The notes under the pieces: model-generated
The model's database searches: none
What the model was told of the DNA's origin: nothing
Seen by the model: the letters and a program-made list of their open reading frames with translations, nothing else
NCBI GenBank assembly: GCA_964631605.1
Contig: CAZVYG010000023.1
Span: forward strand, 1 to 59,365
Source of the DNA: JARKQH01 sp964631605
Lineage (GTDB): Bacteria > Verrucomicrobiota > Verrucomicrobiia > Limisphaerales > UBA8199
Direction of reading: 5' to 3'
DNA: 59,365 nt
Program-made: the position numbers and the translations under genes
Part shown: piece after piece, positions 1-7,839 of the stretch
How the letters are laid out: each line of letters begins with the position of its first letter
Numbering within the stretch: the stretch's first letter is position 1

Positions 1-183
1 TACGCCCGGCTGCTGGGCAAGGCCGTCGAGGTGCTGGAAAGCGAGGACGCCGCCCGGCGCTGGCTGACGCGCCCGCAATATGGCCTGGGCGGCGCCGTGC
101 CTCTGGACTACGCCGAGACCGAGGCGGGCGCCCGCGAGGTGGAGAACATCCTGGGCCGGATTGAATACGGGGTTTATTCCTGA
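1..183 (+). CDS. Xre/MbcA/ParS-type antitoxin, C-terminal end (partial)
   Basis: The reading frame is open from the first base to a TGA at 181-183, giving about 60 residues of a protein whose start lies outside the window. The segment (AxxWLxxPxxxLGGxxPLDYAxTExGAxEVExILGRIEYGVYS) matches the toxin-binding C-terminal domain (DUF2384) of antitoxins that pair with RES toxins. By family knowledge the antitoxin covers the toxin active site and its N-terminal helix-turn-helix represses the operon. Its stop codon overlaps the start of the RES gene by one base (TGATG), which indicates translational coupling. The pair assignment is strong; the N-terminal DNA-binding part is not visible here. Confidence 0.8.
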   Translation, partial: YARLLGKAVEVLESEDAARRWLTRPQYGLGGAVPLDYAETEAGAREVENILGRIEYGVYS

Positions 184-641
184 TGCCCTTGGCCTGGCGC
201 ATCGTCAAGGCCTCGCACGCCGACCGCGCCTTCAGCGGCGAAGGAGCGCAGCGCACGGGCGGGCGTTGGAACTCTCCGGGTGTGCCGGTGGTTTATGCCA
301 GCGAGCACAAATCCCTGGCGGTGCTGGAAATGCTCGTCCACCTCGATCCCCACGATGCGGTGCGCTACCTCACTTTCCGAGTCGAGTTCGATGAGGCGCT
401 GGTCGAACGCTGGCCCGCCGACCAGTTGCCGTCCGGCTGGCGCGAGGAGATGCCCGCCCGCGCCGGGCGGCGGTTGGGCGACACCTGGGCACATTCAGCA
501 CGTAGCGCAATCCTGGCGGTGCCCAGCGTCATCATCCCCGAAGAACTCAACTATCTCCTGAACCCGGCCCATCCCGACTTCAAGAAGATCACGATCAGCA
601 AGCCCACGCCCTTCACCTTCGACCCGCGACTGCTCACCTGA
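183..641 (+). CDS. RES domain toxin (NAD+-degrading toxin of a type II TA pair)
   Basis: This 152-residue protein carries the RES fold signature: a GGRWNSPGVPVVYAS block at residues 26-40 with the conserved Arg28 and Tyr38, the conserved Glu49 in SLAVLEMLVHL, and a Ser in VPSVIIPEELNYLLNP near the C-terminus. RES toxins such as MbcT break down NAD+ and stop growth when the antitoxin is lost. The length is normal for the family and the start is fixed by the TGATG overlap with the antitoxin. The 3' part lies antisense to the extended tail of the HEAT-repeat gene on the other strand, which is unusual. The family call is firm; activity is inferred. Confidence 0.85.
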   Translation: MPLAWRIVKASHADRAFSGEGAQRTGGRWNSPGVPVVYASEHKSLAVLEMLVHLDPHDAVRYLTFRVEFDEALVERWPADQLPSGWREEMPARAGRRLGDTWAHSARSAILAVPSVIIPEELNYLLNPAHPDFKKITISKPTPFTFDPRLLT

Positions 642-2993
642 TGGCCAGCAAACCGACCGAACCCGGACCGGCGGTGCGTTTTGGGGAACGGTTTCCAGCC
701 CCGCAATGGGTTGCCCATCGGCGCCGACAATCCGGGCCCGGGCCGACCACCCGCCGCCGCCCTGGGTGATTTTCAGCAGGAGCGTGTTGGTGCCCTGCAG
801 AAGGTGGATGGCAACCTGGTCCTGGTCCACGACTTCGCCGCGGTCCACATTGTTGGCGTGAATCATCTGCCCGTTAAGCCAGGCTTTGACGCCGTCGTCG
901 GTGCCCAGGAGGAGCAGCGCATCCACCGCCGCGGGCGCGACTATCTGCGCCTTGAGGTACGCCGCGCAATTGTCCTGGCCGGGGAAAAGCGCCGCCAGGT
1001 TCACGTGGTCGGCGCGGGGCACGCCCTGCCAGCGGACTTGGGCGTCCGGCTCCTCAGGGTCGAAGGGAATGTTGAAGACCGCCAATGCTCCGACCACTCC
1101 CTCTTTTCGGTAGGGACCGGAAACCAGCCAATCTTGAATGAAGGGCCCCTTGAACCCGAGTTTCTGCACGATCTGCGCGCGCGCGGCCGAAGCCTCCGCT
1201 CGGACAGCCGGGTCCTCCGCGGCTTTCTGGACCAGCGCCAGCGTGGCCGGGTGTGGGACGCGCCCCAGGCCCGAGAGCACCTGGCGTTTGTCTTCCACCC
1301 GCCCGGCCAGTTCGAACGCTGCAGCAAGGAACTCGGCGCGTTTTTCCACGGGCAGCGCCGCAGTCTCATCGGTGGCCAGGCGCACGATGCCAGCCAGGGC
1401 CAGCGAGCGGAGGCTGGTTTCCGAGGTCCGGCGGGCGAGCGCCAGCAGGTCGGGCAGCAGGTTCGGGTCGCGCGCATGGCATAAGGCGCGGGCGGCAGCG
1501 GAGCGAATCTCTTCGTTCCGGTCGCTGAGCGCCGAGCGCAGGGCGGCGCGCAGGGGCTCGTTGACGAACAGGGCGCACACGTCCAGCAGCGCTTTGCGGG
1601 TCTCCGGGTTTCCCGTCGCAATCCCGCGAACCAGCGCGTCTGTGTCCAGACCCTTGCCCTCGGGCGCCCGTTCCGCAATGGCTCCGAAGATGTCAACCAC
1701 TTGAGCGCGCCCTTCGGCCTCGCGCGCGGCAGCCAGCAACTCCACCAGGGCGGCGCTGTGGCTCGGGTCGGCGAGACTGCCCAGCGCGCGCAGCGCTGAA
1801 TCGCGCTCAGCCGGTCGCGCGCTCCGGGCCAATTCCAGCAATGCGGGGACGGCGGTCTGCTCGTGGCGGGCCGTCAGGGCGCGGATCAACTCGGCCTGCA
1901 GCGCCGGCGAGCCGCTGCCGAGCTGGGCCACCAACGCGCCGGCCACCTCCCCCCGATGCAGCGATTCCAGCGCCTGGCGGGCCGCCCGTTGCTCGAGGGC
2001 ATCACGGGAAGTGGCGGCTTCCGCGAGCATCGGCACGCTGCCGGCATCGCCCAATTCCCCGAGCGCGGCCAGCGCCGCCACTCGCACGGCGGGGTCCGGG
2101 CTGCGCAACGCCGCCTGGGCCGCCGGCAAGGCCGCGGCGTCGCCACGCGTCCGCAGCAGCGCCAGCAGCGCCACCTGCATGGCAGGGGGTGACGTGGGCA
2201 GCAACCCGGTGAAAACCGCCGTAGCCTCTGAACCCTGCAGGCTTCCCGCCAATTGCAGCGCGGCCACCTGGGCGGCCGGATCGGGGTCCTCGAGGGCGGA
2301 TTTGATCCGTGCCAGCGCCTGATCGCCCGCGCACCGAATCAACCCGGCGTGGGCGGCCACCCGCACCTCCTCGGGTTCAGCAGGCTGAGCCAAGCTCTCA
2401 AAAACAGGGCGGGCCAGGGCGGTCTTGCCTTCGGCCAGCAACTGTTCGGCACAGCGCAGCAGCGCCTCGAACAGGGCTGGCCGGGCGGCCGCCGCAATAC
2501 TGGTGCGCGCGGCATTCAGGGCCTTCAGCGCCTGCGGACCGCCGATGCGCCCCAGGGCGGCCGCTGCCGCCCTGGCAATCGTGGGGTCCGGATGAGTCAG
2601 GAGCGGTTCCAGCAAGGGCACGGCGGACGCATCCCGCCGCCATCCGATCGAGTCCACAACGCCGGCTTGCAACAGGCCGGAGGTCTTGCCCAAAGCCTCG
2701 CGCAACGCGAGGTCGGCTTCCGGCGCCGGCAGCGCCTCGAGCGCGAACCGGGCGGCCTGGGAGACTCGCTCGTCATTCAGTAGCGCGGCCAGCGCCGGTA
2801 CTGCGCGAGCTGTTCCCACCAGCCGAAGCTTTTGGCAGGCCTCACACTTTTGGACGGCCGCAAGGCCAGACTCGAGAACGGCGATGAGGTCGGATTCGGT
2901 TTGCGCGCCATTGGCGGCGGGAAGCGGCAGTGTCAGCAGACCAGCCGCCAGCAAGGACCGGACCAAGTTCAGCTTCAGGATTTTCATGATCAT
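495..2993 (-). CDS. Exported HEAT-repeat protein with C-terminal sensor-like beta domain
   Basis: About 832 residues. The start was put at MIMKILKLNL, which gives a signal peptide ending near AANGAQ; the open frame runs further upstream but there enters the neighbouring oxidoreductase. Residues from roughly 40 to 560 are tandem PBS-lyase-type HEAT repeats (VPALAALLND, AVPLLEPLL, ALAALGELGD and similar). A C-terminal domain follows (FIQDWLVSGPY, LLLGTDDGVKAWLNGQMIHAN) of the kind found at the end of many planctomycete and verrucomicrobial secreted proteins. It is probably a scaffold; no enzyme motif is visible. It lies 20 bp after the Gfo/Idh gene and is likely cotranscribed with it. Oddly, the frame reads through into the antisense of the RES toxin gene for 147 bp, and the last 60 or so residues look unlike a normal protein end. 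Confidence 0.75.
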   Translation of the reverse strand: MIMKILKLNLVRSLLAAGLLTLPLPAANGAQTESDLIAVLESGLAAVQKCEACQKLRLVGTARAVPALAALLNDERVSQAARFALEALPAPEADLALREALGKTSGLLQAGVVDSIGWRRDASAVPLLEPLLTHPDPTIARAAAAALGRIGGPQALKALNAARTSIAAAARPALFEALLRCAEQLLAEGKTALARPVFESLAQPAEPEEVRVAAHAGLIRCAGDQALARIKSALEDPDPAAQVAALQLAGSLQGSEATAVFTGLLPTSPPAMQVALLALLRTRGDAAALPAAQAALRSPDPAVRVAALAALGELGDAGSVPMLAEAATSRDALEQRAARQALESLHRGEVAGALVAQLGSGSPALQAELIRALTARHEQTAVPALLELARSARPAERDSALRALGSLADPSHSAALVELLAAAREAEGRAQVVDIFGAIAERAPEGKGLDTDALVRGIATGNPETRKALLDVCALFVNEPLRAALRSALSDRNEEIRSAAARALCHARDPNLLPDLLALARRTSETSLRSLALAGIVRLATDETAALPVEKRAEFLAAAFELAGRVEDKRQVLSGLGRVPHPATLALVQKAAEDPAVRAEASAARAQIVQKLGFKGPFIQDWLVSGPYRKEGVVGALAVFNIPFDPEEPDAQVRWQGVPRADHVNLAALFPGQDNCAAYLKAQIVAPAAVDALLLLGTDDGVKAWLNGQMIHANNVDRGEVVDQDQVAIHLLQGTNTLLLKITQGGGGWSARARIVGADGQPIAGLETVPQNAPPVRVRSVCWPSGEQSRVEGEGRGLADRDLLEVGMGRVQEIVEFFGDDDAGHRQDCATC

Positions 2994-3013
2994 GGGGGGC
3001 GATCGGCTCGCGG

Positions 3014-4360
3014 TCAGATGGTCCACGGCGGCCGGGGAGCATAAGACAGCAGCCGGTTGGCCTCGGCATCGCCGATGAATTCGAATTTTACGGGATCCCA
3101 TTTAAGGGTGCGCTGCAGGATGAGGGCGATGCCGCCAATAAGGATGGCGTTCATGGAGTAAACGGCGGTCTCGGGGTCGCAGATGGTGGGACGTCGCGTC
3201 CGCACGCATTCGAGAAAATTCCCGGAGTGACTCTCGGCACGGTAAACCCGGCTGGCACTGGGACCCAGCGGCTCTCGCACAATGCGGTCCGGGTAGGACA
3301 CCAGGTTCGACCGCTCGACCGCAATGCGGCCTTCCGTGCCGACGAAACAGGCGCCCCCTTCGCCGCCGACCGGTTCGCCGGGATAGGCGCTGGAGTGAAC
3401 CACCACGCCATTGGCGTAGCGATAGTGGATGACGGCGTCCTCCAGGCGCGGCCCCCGGGTTTCGCACGAAACCTCGATGGGCGCTGAGGGATCGGGGTTC
3501 ACCACCCACTGGATGAAATCGTAATGATGCGGCGCCCAATTCACGTCGCCCACAAACATCCCGGAGAGCGCGTGGCCCGCTTCGCCATTGAACGGACGCC
3601 ACGGCAGCGGCCCCAGCCACAGGTCCCAGTCAAATCCGGGTGGCAGCGGCTTGCTGGCGTCCGAGGTCCACGACGCGGGAAAAAACGCCCCAGGCTGCCG
3701 GAAAGCATAGACTTCCTTGAGCTGGCCAATCCGGCCGTTTCGAACCAGCTCGCACACGAGCCGGAATTTGCCGCCGTATTCGGATCGTTGCTGGGTGCCC
3801 GCCTGGTAAACGCGGCTGAACCGTTGGGCGGTTTCAACCACGACGCGGCCCTCGCGAACCGTGATGGCGCAGGGTTTCTCGCAATACACGTCCTTGCCTG
3901 CCCGCATCGCCAGGATGGCCATGGGCGCCGCCCAATGATACGGCAGCGCCAGTAGGACCGCATCAATGTCCGACCGCGCCAGCACCTCGCGGAAATCGTT
4001 ATAAGCGCCGACCCCGTGGCAGGCCGCCTGGCCGAACTTCTGGGCGTAAATGGCGTTGCATCGCGCCCGCGCGTGCTCGCGTCGCTCGCGTCGCACATCG
4101 CATACGGCCAGCACCTGCACATCGTCCCGGGCAGCGTAACCGCCCGGAACATAAGTCCACGCCCCGCCCAACAGATGGCCGGTGCCCTGGCCGCCCAGGC
4201 CGATAAACCCCATCTGGATTCTTTCATTGGGCGCCCGGACGCCGTTCCGCCCGAGCACGGACGCGGGAAAGATCGCGGGTAGGAAAATCGCGGCGCCCGT
4301 CGTCGCGGCATATTGTTGGAGAAAGCGCCTCCGGCTGACTCGGTTTTCGTTCGTGGCCAT
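3014..4360 (-). CDS. Gfo/Idh/MocA family oxidoreductase with TAT signal
   Basis: This 448-residue protein begins with a twin-arginine export signal (SRRRFLQQ at 9-16, then a hydrophobic stretch to about residue 36). A Rossmann fold follows with GLGGQG at 54-59 and the diagnostic GKDVYCEKP at 155-163, whose lysine belongs to the Gfo/Idh active site. The C-terminal half holds the usual GFO/IDH alpha/beta domain (PHHYDFIQWV, GTEGRIAVERSN). Such exported paralogues are numerous in Verrucomicrobia and Planctomycetes and act on sugars or sugar derivatives with bound NAD(P). The substrate cannot be named. It is first in a likely two-gene unit with the HEAT protein. Confidence 0.88.
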   Translation of the reverse strand: MATNENRVSRRRFLQQYAATTGAAIFLPAIFPASVLGRNGVRAPNERIQMGFIGLGGQGTGHLLGGAWTYVPGGYAARDDVQVLAVCDVRRERREHARARCNAIYAQKFGQAACHGVGAYNDFREVLARSDIDAVLLALPYHWAAPMAILAMRAGKDVYCEKPCAITVREGRVVVETAQRFSRVYQAGTQQRSEYGGKFRLVCELVRNGRIGQLKEVYAFRQPGAFFPASWTSDASKPLPPGFDWDLWLGPLPWRPFNGEAGHALSGMFVGDVNWAPHHYDFIQWVVNPDPSAPIEVSCETRGPRLEDAVIHYRYANGVVVHSSAYPGEPVGGEGGACFVGTEGRIAVERSNLVSYPDRIVREPLGPSASRVYRAESHSGNFLECVRTRRPTICDPETAVYSMNAILIGGIALILQRTLKWDPVKFEFIGDAEANRLLSYAPRPPWTI

Positions 4361-4591
4361 AGTGTCTGGCGCTCAATCCACCACCTTCCACCGGCGCCGT
4401 CAAGAACCGCAACCGAACCGCCAGCCCTGCCTGCGCGACCAGGGACTTGCCTCGAGGCCCGCGGTGTTGCGCGACGGGCCGTCGCAACGCCGCGTTTTTG
4501 TCGTTAATTTTGTTGTTTAGTTTGCGCGTTGGCCTAAGCATGTTCCAGGTTCTTGACAAAACTTGTTGCACGACACGGTCTGCTGTTGCTT

Positions 4592-5509
4592 ATGAAAGGC
4601 ATTCTTGTTCGAACTGTGCTTCTGATTTTGGGCGGAGTGTTGGTCCTGTTTGATGCCGCGGGCGCGGAATCGGCGCCGAAGGGCAAGCTACGCATCATCT
4701 GCTTCGGCGCGCATCCAGATGATTGCGAACTGCAGGCCGGAGGTGTGGCGGCCCGGTGGGCCGCCCAAGGGCACAAAGTCAAACTGGTCTCGACCACCAA
4801 CGGCGACATCGGGCACTGGCGCGACGCCGGCGGCCCGCTGGCCCTGCGCCGCAAGGCGGAAGTCGAGGCGGCAGCCAAAGTGCTGGGAACGACCGCCGAG
4901 GTGCTTGACATCCACGATGGCGAGCTGATGCCCACTTTGGAGAATCGCAGGACCATCGTCCGGCTGATCCGGGAATGGCAGGCGGACATCGTCATGGGTC
5001 CGCGCCCCAACGACTACCACCCCGACCATCGTTATACCAGCATCCTGGTGCAGGACGCCGCCTTCATGGTGGCCGTGCCGTTCTTTTGCCCCGAGGTGCC
5101 CGCGCTGAAAAGCAATCCGGTCTTCTTGTTCTATCCCGACCGGTTTCAGAAACCGACTCCGTTCCAGCCGGACATCATTGTGAGCATTGACGAGGTCCTC
5201 GAGCAAAAGCTTGACGCGCTTGGCCTGCTGGTCTCCCAATTCCACGAAGGGGGCGCCTTGGGATCGGCGGAGCTCATGCCCTCCGACCCGGAGGGGCAGA
5301 AGCGGCGTCACGCCCAGGTTCGCGAGCAACTGGCCCGGCGCAACCGCAGCCTCGCCGACCGGTTCCGCGAAAAACTGGAGGAGTGGTATCCCGCCGATCA
5401 GGCCGCTCGCATTAAGCATGTCGAGGCCTTCGAGATTTGCGAATACGGCCGCCAGCCGGATAAAGCCGAGCTCAAACGCCTGTTTCCCTTTTTCGGTGGA
5501 GCGCAATGA
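4592..5509 (+). CDS. PIG-L (LmbE-like) family deacetylase, exported
   Basis: 305 residues from an ATG that opens a hydrophobic leader (to about residue 25, DAAGAES); a TTG 39 bp upstream in frame is less likely. The zinc-binding AHPDDCE motif is at 40-46 and the second metal motif HPDH at 143-146, as in GlcNAc-PI and mycothiol-type de-N-acetylases and the BshB family. The protein probably removes an acetyl group from an amino sugar or glycan in the cell envelope. It stands alone between the divergent Gfo/Idh gene and gspF-like gene, with 15 bp to the latter. The substrate is unknown. Confidence 0.87.
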   Translation: MKGILVRTVLLILGGVLVLFDAAGAESAPKGKLRIICFGAHPDDCELQAGGVAARWAAQGHKVKLVSTTNGDIGHWRDAGGPLALRRKAEVEAAAKVLGTTAEVLDIHDGELMPTLENRRTIVRLIREWQADIVMGPRPNDYHPDHRYTSILVQDAAFMVAVPFFCPEVPALKSNPVFLFYPDRFQKPTPFQPDIIVSIDEVLEQKLDALGLLVSQFHEGGALGSAELMPSDPEGQKRRHAQVREQLARRNRSLADRFREKLEEWYPADQAARIKHVEAFEICEYGRQPDKAELKRLFPFFGGAQ

Positions 5510-5524
5510 TCGGCGCCTGAGTTT

Positions 5525-6514
5525 ATGATCACCCCCGGCCAGTTGGCAAAACGGGCGGAGTTCTATCACCAGCTCGGCCAGCTCACCGGCGCGGGGATTC
5601 CGATCATCACAGCCTTCCAGCAGGCGCAGCGCCATCCGCCAGCCCTCGCCTACCGCCGCCACCTCGCGCAGGCGCTGGCGGACCTCGAGGCCGGTTTTAC
5701 GCTGGCTGAAACCCTGCGGCGGCGGAACTGGCTTCCGGAATTTGATCTGACCCTGATCGAGGCGGCCGAGCGCAGCGGTCGGTTGGATTTGTGTTTCCGG
5801 TCGTTGGGCGAGTTTTACGCGGAGCGGGCGCAAATGCTCCGGCGCATGCTTGGCGAACTGGCCTACCCGGCCGCCCTGCTGCACTTCGCGGTATTCATCT
5901 TTCCCTTCGCCCAGTTCTTTCTGACGGGCGACTGGAAACGTTACCTGGCGCAAACCGTTCTCGTGTTGCTGCCCCTCTACGCAGTGGTCGGACTTCTGGT
6001 GCTGGCGTTGCAGAGCCGGCACGGCGAAAGGTGGCGGGCCTTTATGGAAAGCGTTCTTGACGTTGTGCCAGTGGTGGGGACCGCGCGCCGGAACCTGGCG
6101 CTGGCGCGGTTATGCGCGGCGCTCGAGGGCCTGTTGAATGCAGGGATCAGCATTGTGGAAGGGTGGGAAGTGGCAGCCGCGGCCAGCGGATCGCCCCGCT
6201 TGCGCCGGATGGTCGCCGGCTGGCGCGCGGAAGTCGAGGCGGGCCGCACCCCGGCGGAACTGGTCACCGCTTCGGGAACATTTCCGGACCTCTTCGCGAG
6301 TGAATACGCCGCGGGCGAAGTCAGCGGGCGGCTGGAGGAATCGCTCGGCCGGCTGCACCGTTACTACCAGGAGGAAGGGACGCGAAAACTGCATGCCGCC
6401 GCCCAATGGACCCCCCGGCTGATCTACCTGGCGATCGTGCTGATGATCGCGCATCGGATCGTTAGTTTCTATGCCGGCTACTTCCGCCAAATCGGCGAGG
6501 TTCTGGAGTTTTGA
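5525..6514 (+). CDS. Type II secretion / type IV pilus platform protein (GspF/PilC family)
   Basis: 329 residues, with two repeats of the T2SSF domain (about 10-130 and 195-320), each carrying the family pattern of a cytoplasmic helical bundle followed by membrane helices (LLHFAVFIFPFAQFF near 120; VLVLLPLYAVVGLLVLAL near 150; LIYLAIVLMIAHRIV near 300). GspF and PilC form the inner-membrane platform on which pseudopilins or pilins are assembled. It is shorter than the classical 400 residues and lacks the usual long N-terminus, as in many verrucomicrobial copies. A secretin gene lies 1.3 kb away on the other strand, which fits a scattered secretion or pilus apparatus. Confidence 0.85.
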   Translation: MITPGQLAKRAEFYHQLGQLTGAGIPIITAFQQAQRHPPALAYRRHLAQALADLEAGFTLAETLRRRNWLPEFDLTLIEAAERSGRLDLCFRSLGEFYAERAQMLRRMLGELAYPAALLHFAVFIFPFAQFFLTGDWKRYLAQTVLVLLPLYAVVGLLVLALQSRHGERWRAFMESVLDVVPVVGTARRNLALARLCAALEGLLNAGISIVEGWEVAAAASGSPRLRRMVAGWRAEVEAGRTPAELVTASGTFPDLFASEYAAGEVSGRLEESLGRLHRYYQEEGTRKLHAAAQWTPRLIYLAIVLMIAHRIVSFYAGYFRQIGEVLEF

Positions 6515-6561
6515 CGCAACGGGGGATTGCGGTGGCGGCGGTATGGCTTAACGTTCCCAAC

Positions 6562-7713
6562 ATGACGATTACCGAGTTGCTGGCGAATGAGGAATTGAGA
6601 CAACGCGAGTTTCCCGTGGCGCGAGAAGGCGTTTTTCTGGCCCACGCCGGCGATTGCCCGCTGCCGCGAAAGGTGGCCGACGCGATCGCGAGGTATGCGA
6701 GCCAGTGCACCGAGGGCGACCAGGAAACTGTGGTGTATCCCGCCGCCTTGGAGGAAGGCCGGCGGCTGGGCGGCCAGTTGCTCGGCTGCGAGCCCGACGA
6801 AGTGGCCTTTGTCGGCCCCACCTCGCTCGCCCTCAGTCTCATCGCCTCGGGCCTCAAGTTCCGGCGCGGGGAGAACATTCTCATCTATTTCGACGACTAC
6901 CCCTCGAATGTTTATCCGTGGATGGCCCTCGCCACGCAGGGGGTCGAAGTCCGGCTGATGAACGTCCGCGAGCTGGGCGTGATCCGCGCCCGGGACGTTC
7001 TCGGGCAGGTGGATGAGAACACGCGGCTGGTGGCGCTGGCCTCGTGCCACTTTATCAGCGGCTACCGCCTCAACATCGCCGCCATCGGCCAGGCGTTGCA
7101 CCAGCGCGGCATCCTTTTCTGCGTGGACGGCATCCAAACCCTCGGCGCCTTTCCAACCCCGGTCGAGCACGTGGATATGCTGGCCGCCGACGCCCACAAA
7201 TGGCTCCTGGGGCCGTGCGGCGCGGGCCTGCTTTATGTGCATCGAACCGTCAGGGACCGAATCAACCCCCCGCTTTACGGCTGGCACAACGTCCGGTGCC
7301 CGAATTACGTCGCCCAGGAGCAGATCGTCTTCCGCCACGGAGCGCAAAAGTTTGAGGCGGGCACGCACAACCTCCTGGGGTTGGTGGGCCTGGTGGCCGC
7401 GCTGCGCTTGATTCTCGAGGTGGGTGTGGATGCCATCGCCGCCGAGCTTTTGCGAAAGCGAGGCTGGCTGGTGGCCGCGTTGCGCGCCAAAGGCTATGCG
7501 GTCCTTCAGGCGGATGCCCCGCCCGAGCACGCCAGCGCCATCATCTCCTTTCACCGGGCGGGAAGCGACCTGCCCGCGCTGCATCAGCGTTTGCTGAAGG
7601 CCGGTATTATTACTTCCCTGAGAACCGACCGGTCCGGCCAAAAGTACATCCGCCTATCACCGCATTTCTACAACACCGAGCCGGAGTTCGAGCGCCTGAT
7701 GGAGCAACTGTAA
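6562..7713 (+). CDS. PLP-dependent aminotransferase class V (cysteine desulfurase-like)
   Basis: 383 residues from the ATG of MTITELLANEE; an upstream TTG overlaps the gspF stop and gives a poor N-terminus. Fold-type I PLP features are clear: AFVGPTSLALSL for the phosphate site, CVDGIQTLG with the aspartate that pairs with the pyridine nitrogen, and ADAHKWLLGPCG with the Schiff-base lysine at residue 213. The C-terminal small domain ends with KYIRLSPHFYNTEPE. The family includes SufS-like desulfurases and isopenicillin epimerase-like enzymes; a catalytic cysteine near residue 350 of SufS type was not identified, so the reaction is open. No Suf/Isc partner is nearby. It may share a transcript with the gspF-like gene. 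Confidence 0.82.
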   Translation: MTITELLANEELRQREFPVAREGVFLAHAGDCPLPRKVADAIARYASQCTEGDQETVVYPAALEEGRRLGGQLLGCEPDEVAFVGPTSLALSLIASGLKFRRGENILIYFDDYPSNVYPWMALATQGVEVRLMNVRELGVIRARDVLGQVDENTRLVALASCHFISGYRLNIAAIGQALHQRGILFCVDGIQTLGAFPTPVEHVDMLAADAHKWLLGPCGAGLLYVHRTVRDRINPPLYGWHNVRCPNYVAQEQIVFRHGAQKFEAGTHNLLGLVGLVAALRLILEVGVDAIAAELLRKRGWLVAALRAKGYAVLQADAPPEHASAIISFHRAGSDLPALHQRLLKAGIITSLRTDRSGQKYIRLSPHFYNTEPEFERLMEQL

Positions 7714-7765
7714 CCCGGTGGGCTCCGGCTGACAGCCCCGTCGGGGATCAACCCTTCAAAGAAAC

Positions 7766-7793
7766 GCGCCACCCGGTTTCGGCCGGGTGGCGC
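7766..7793. terminator. Bidirectional hairpin terminator between convergent genes
   Basis: A perfect 11-bp stem (GCGCCACCCGG / CCGGGTGGCGC) with a 6-base TTTCGG loop sits between the 3' ends of the aminotransferase and secretin genes. No long T tract follows on the plus strand; on the minus strand TTTCTTTGAAGG follows after a few bases. Its place between convergent ends supports terminator function. Confidence 0.6.
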
Positions 7794-7839
7794 GGGGAAC
7801 ATCAGATACTACAGGAACGGCACCCCTGTGCCGCGCAGA

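Noticed and set aside
4688..6022. 444-codon minus-strand frame opposite the PIG-L and gspF-like genes
   Set aside because: It spans two real genes of clear family and has no protein-like pattern of its own.
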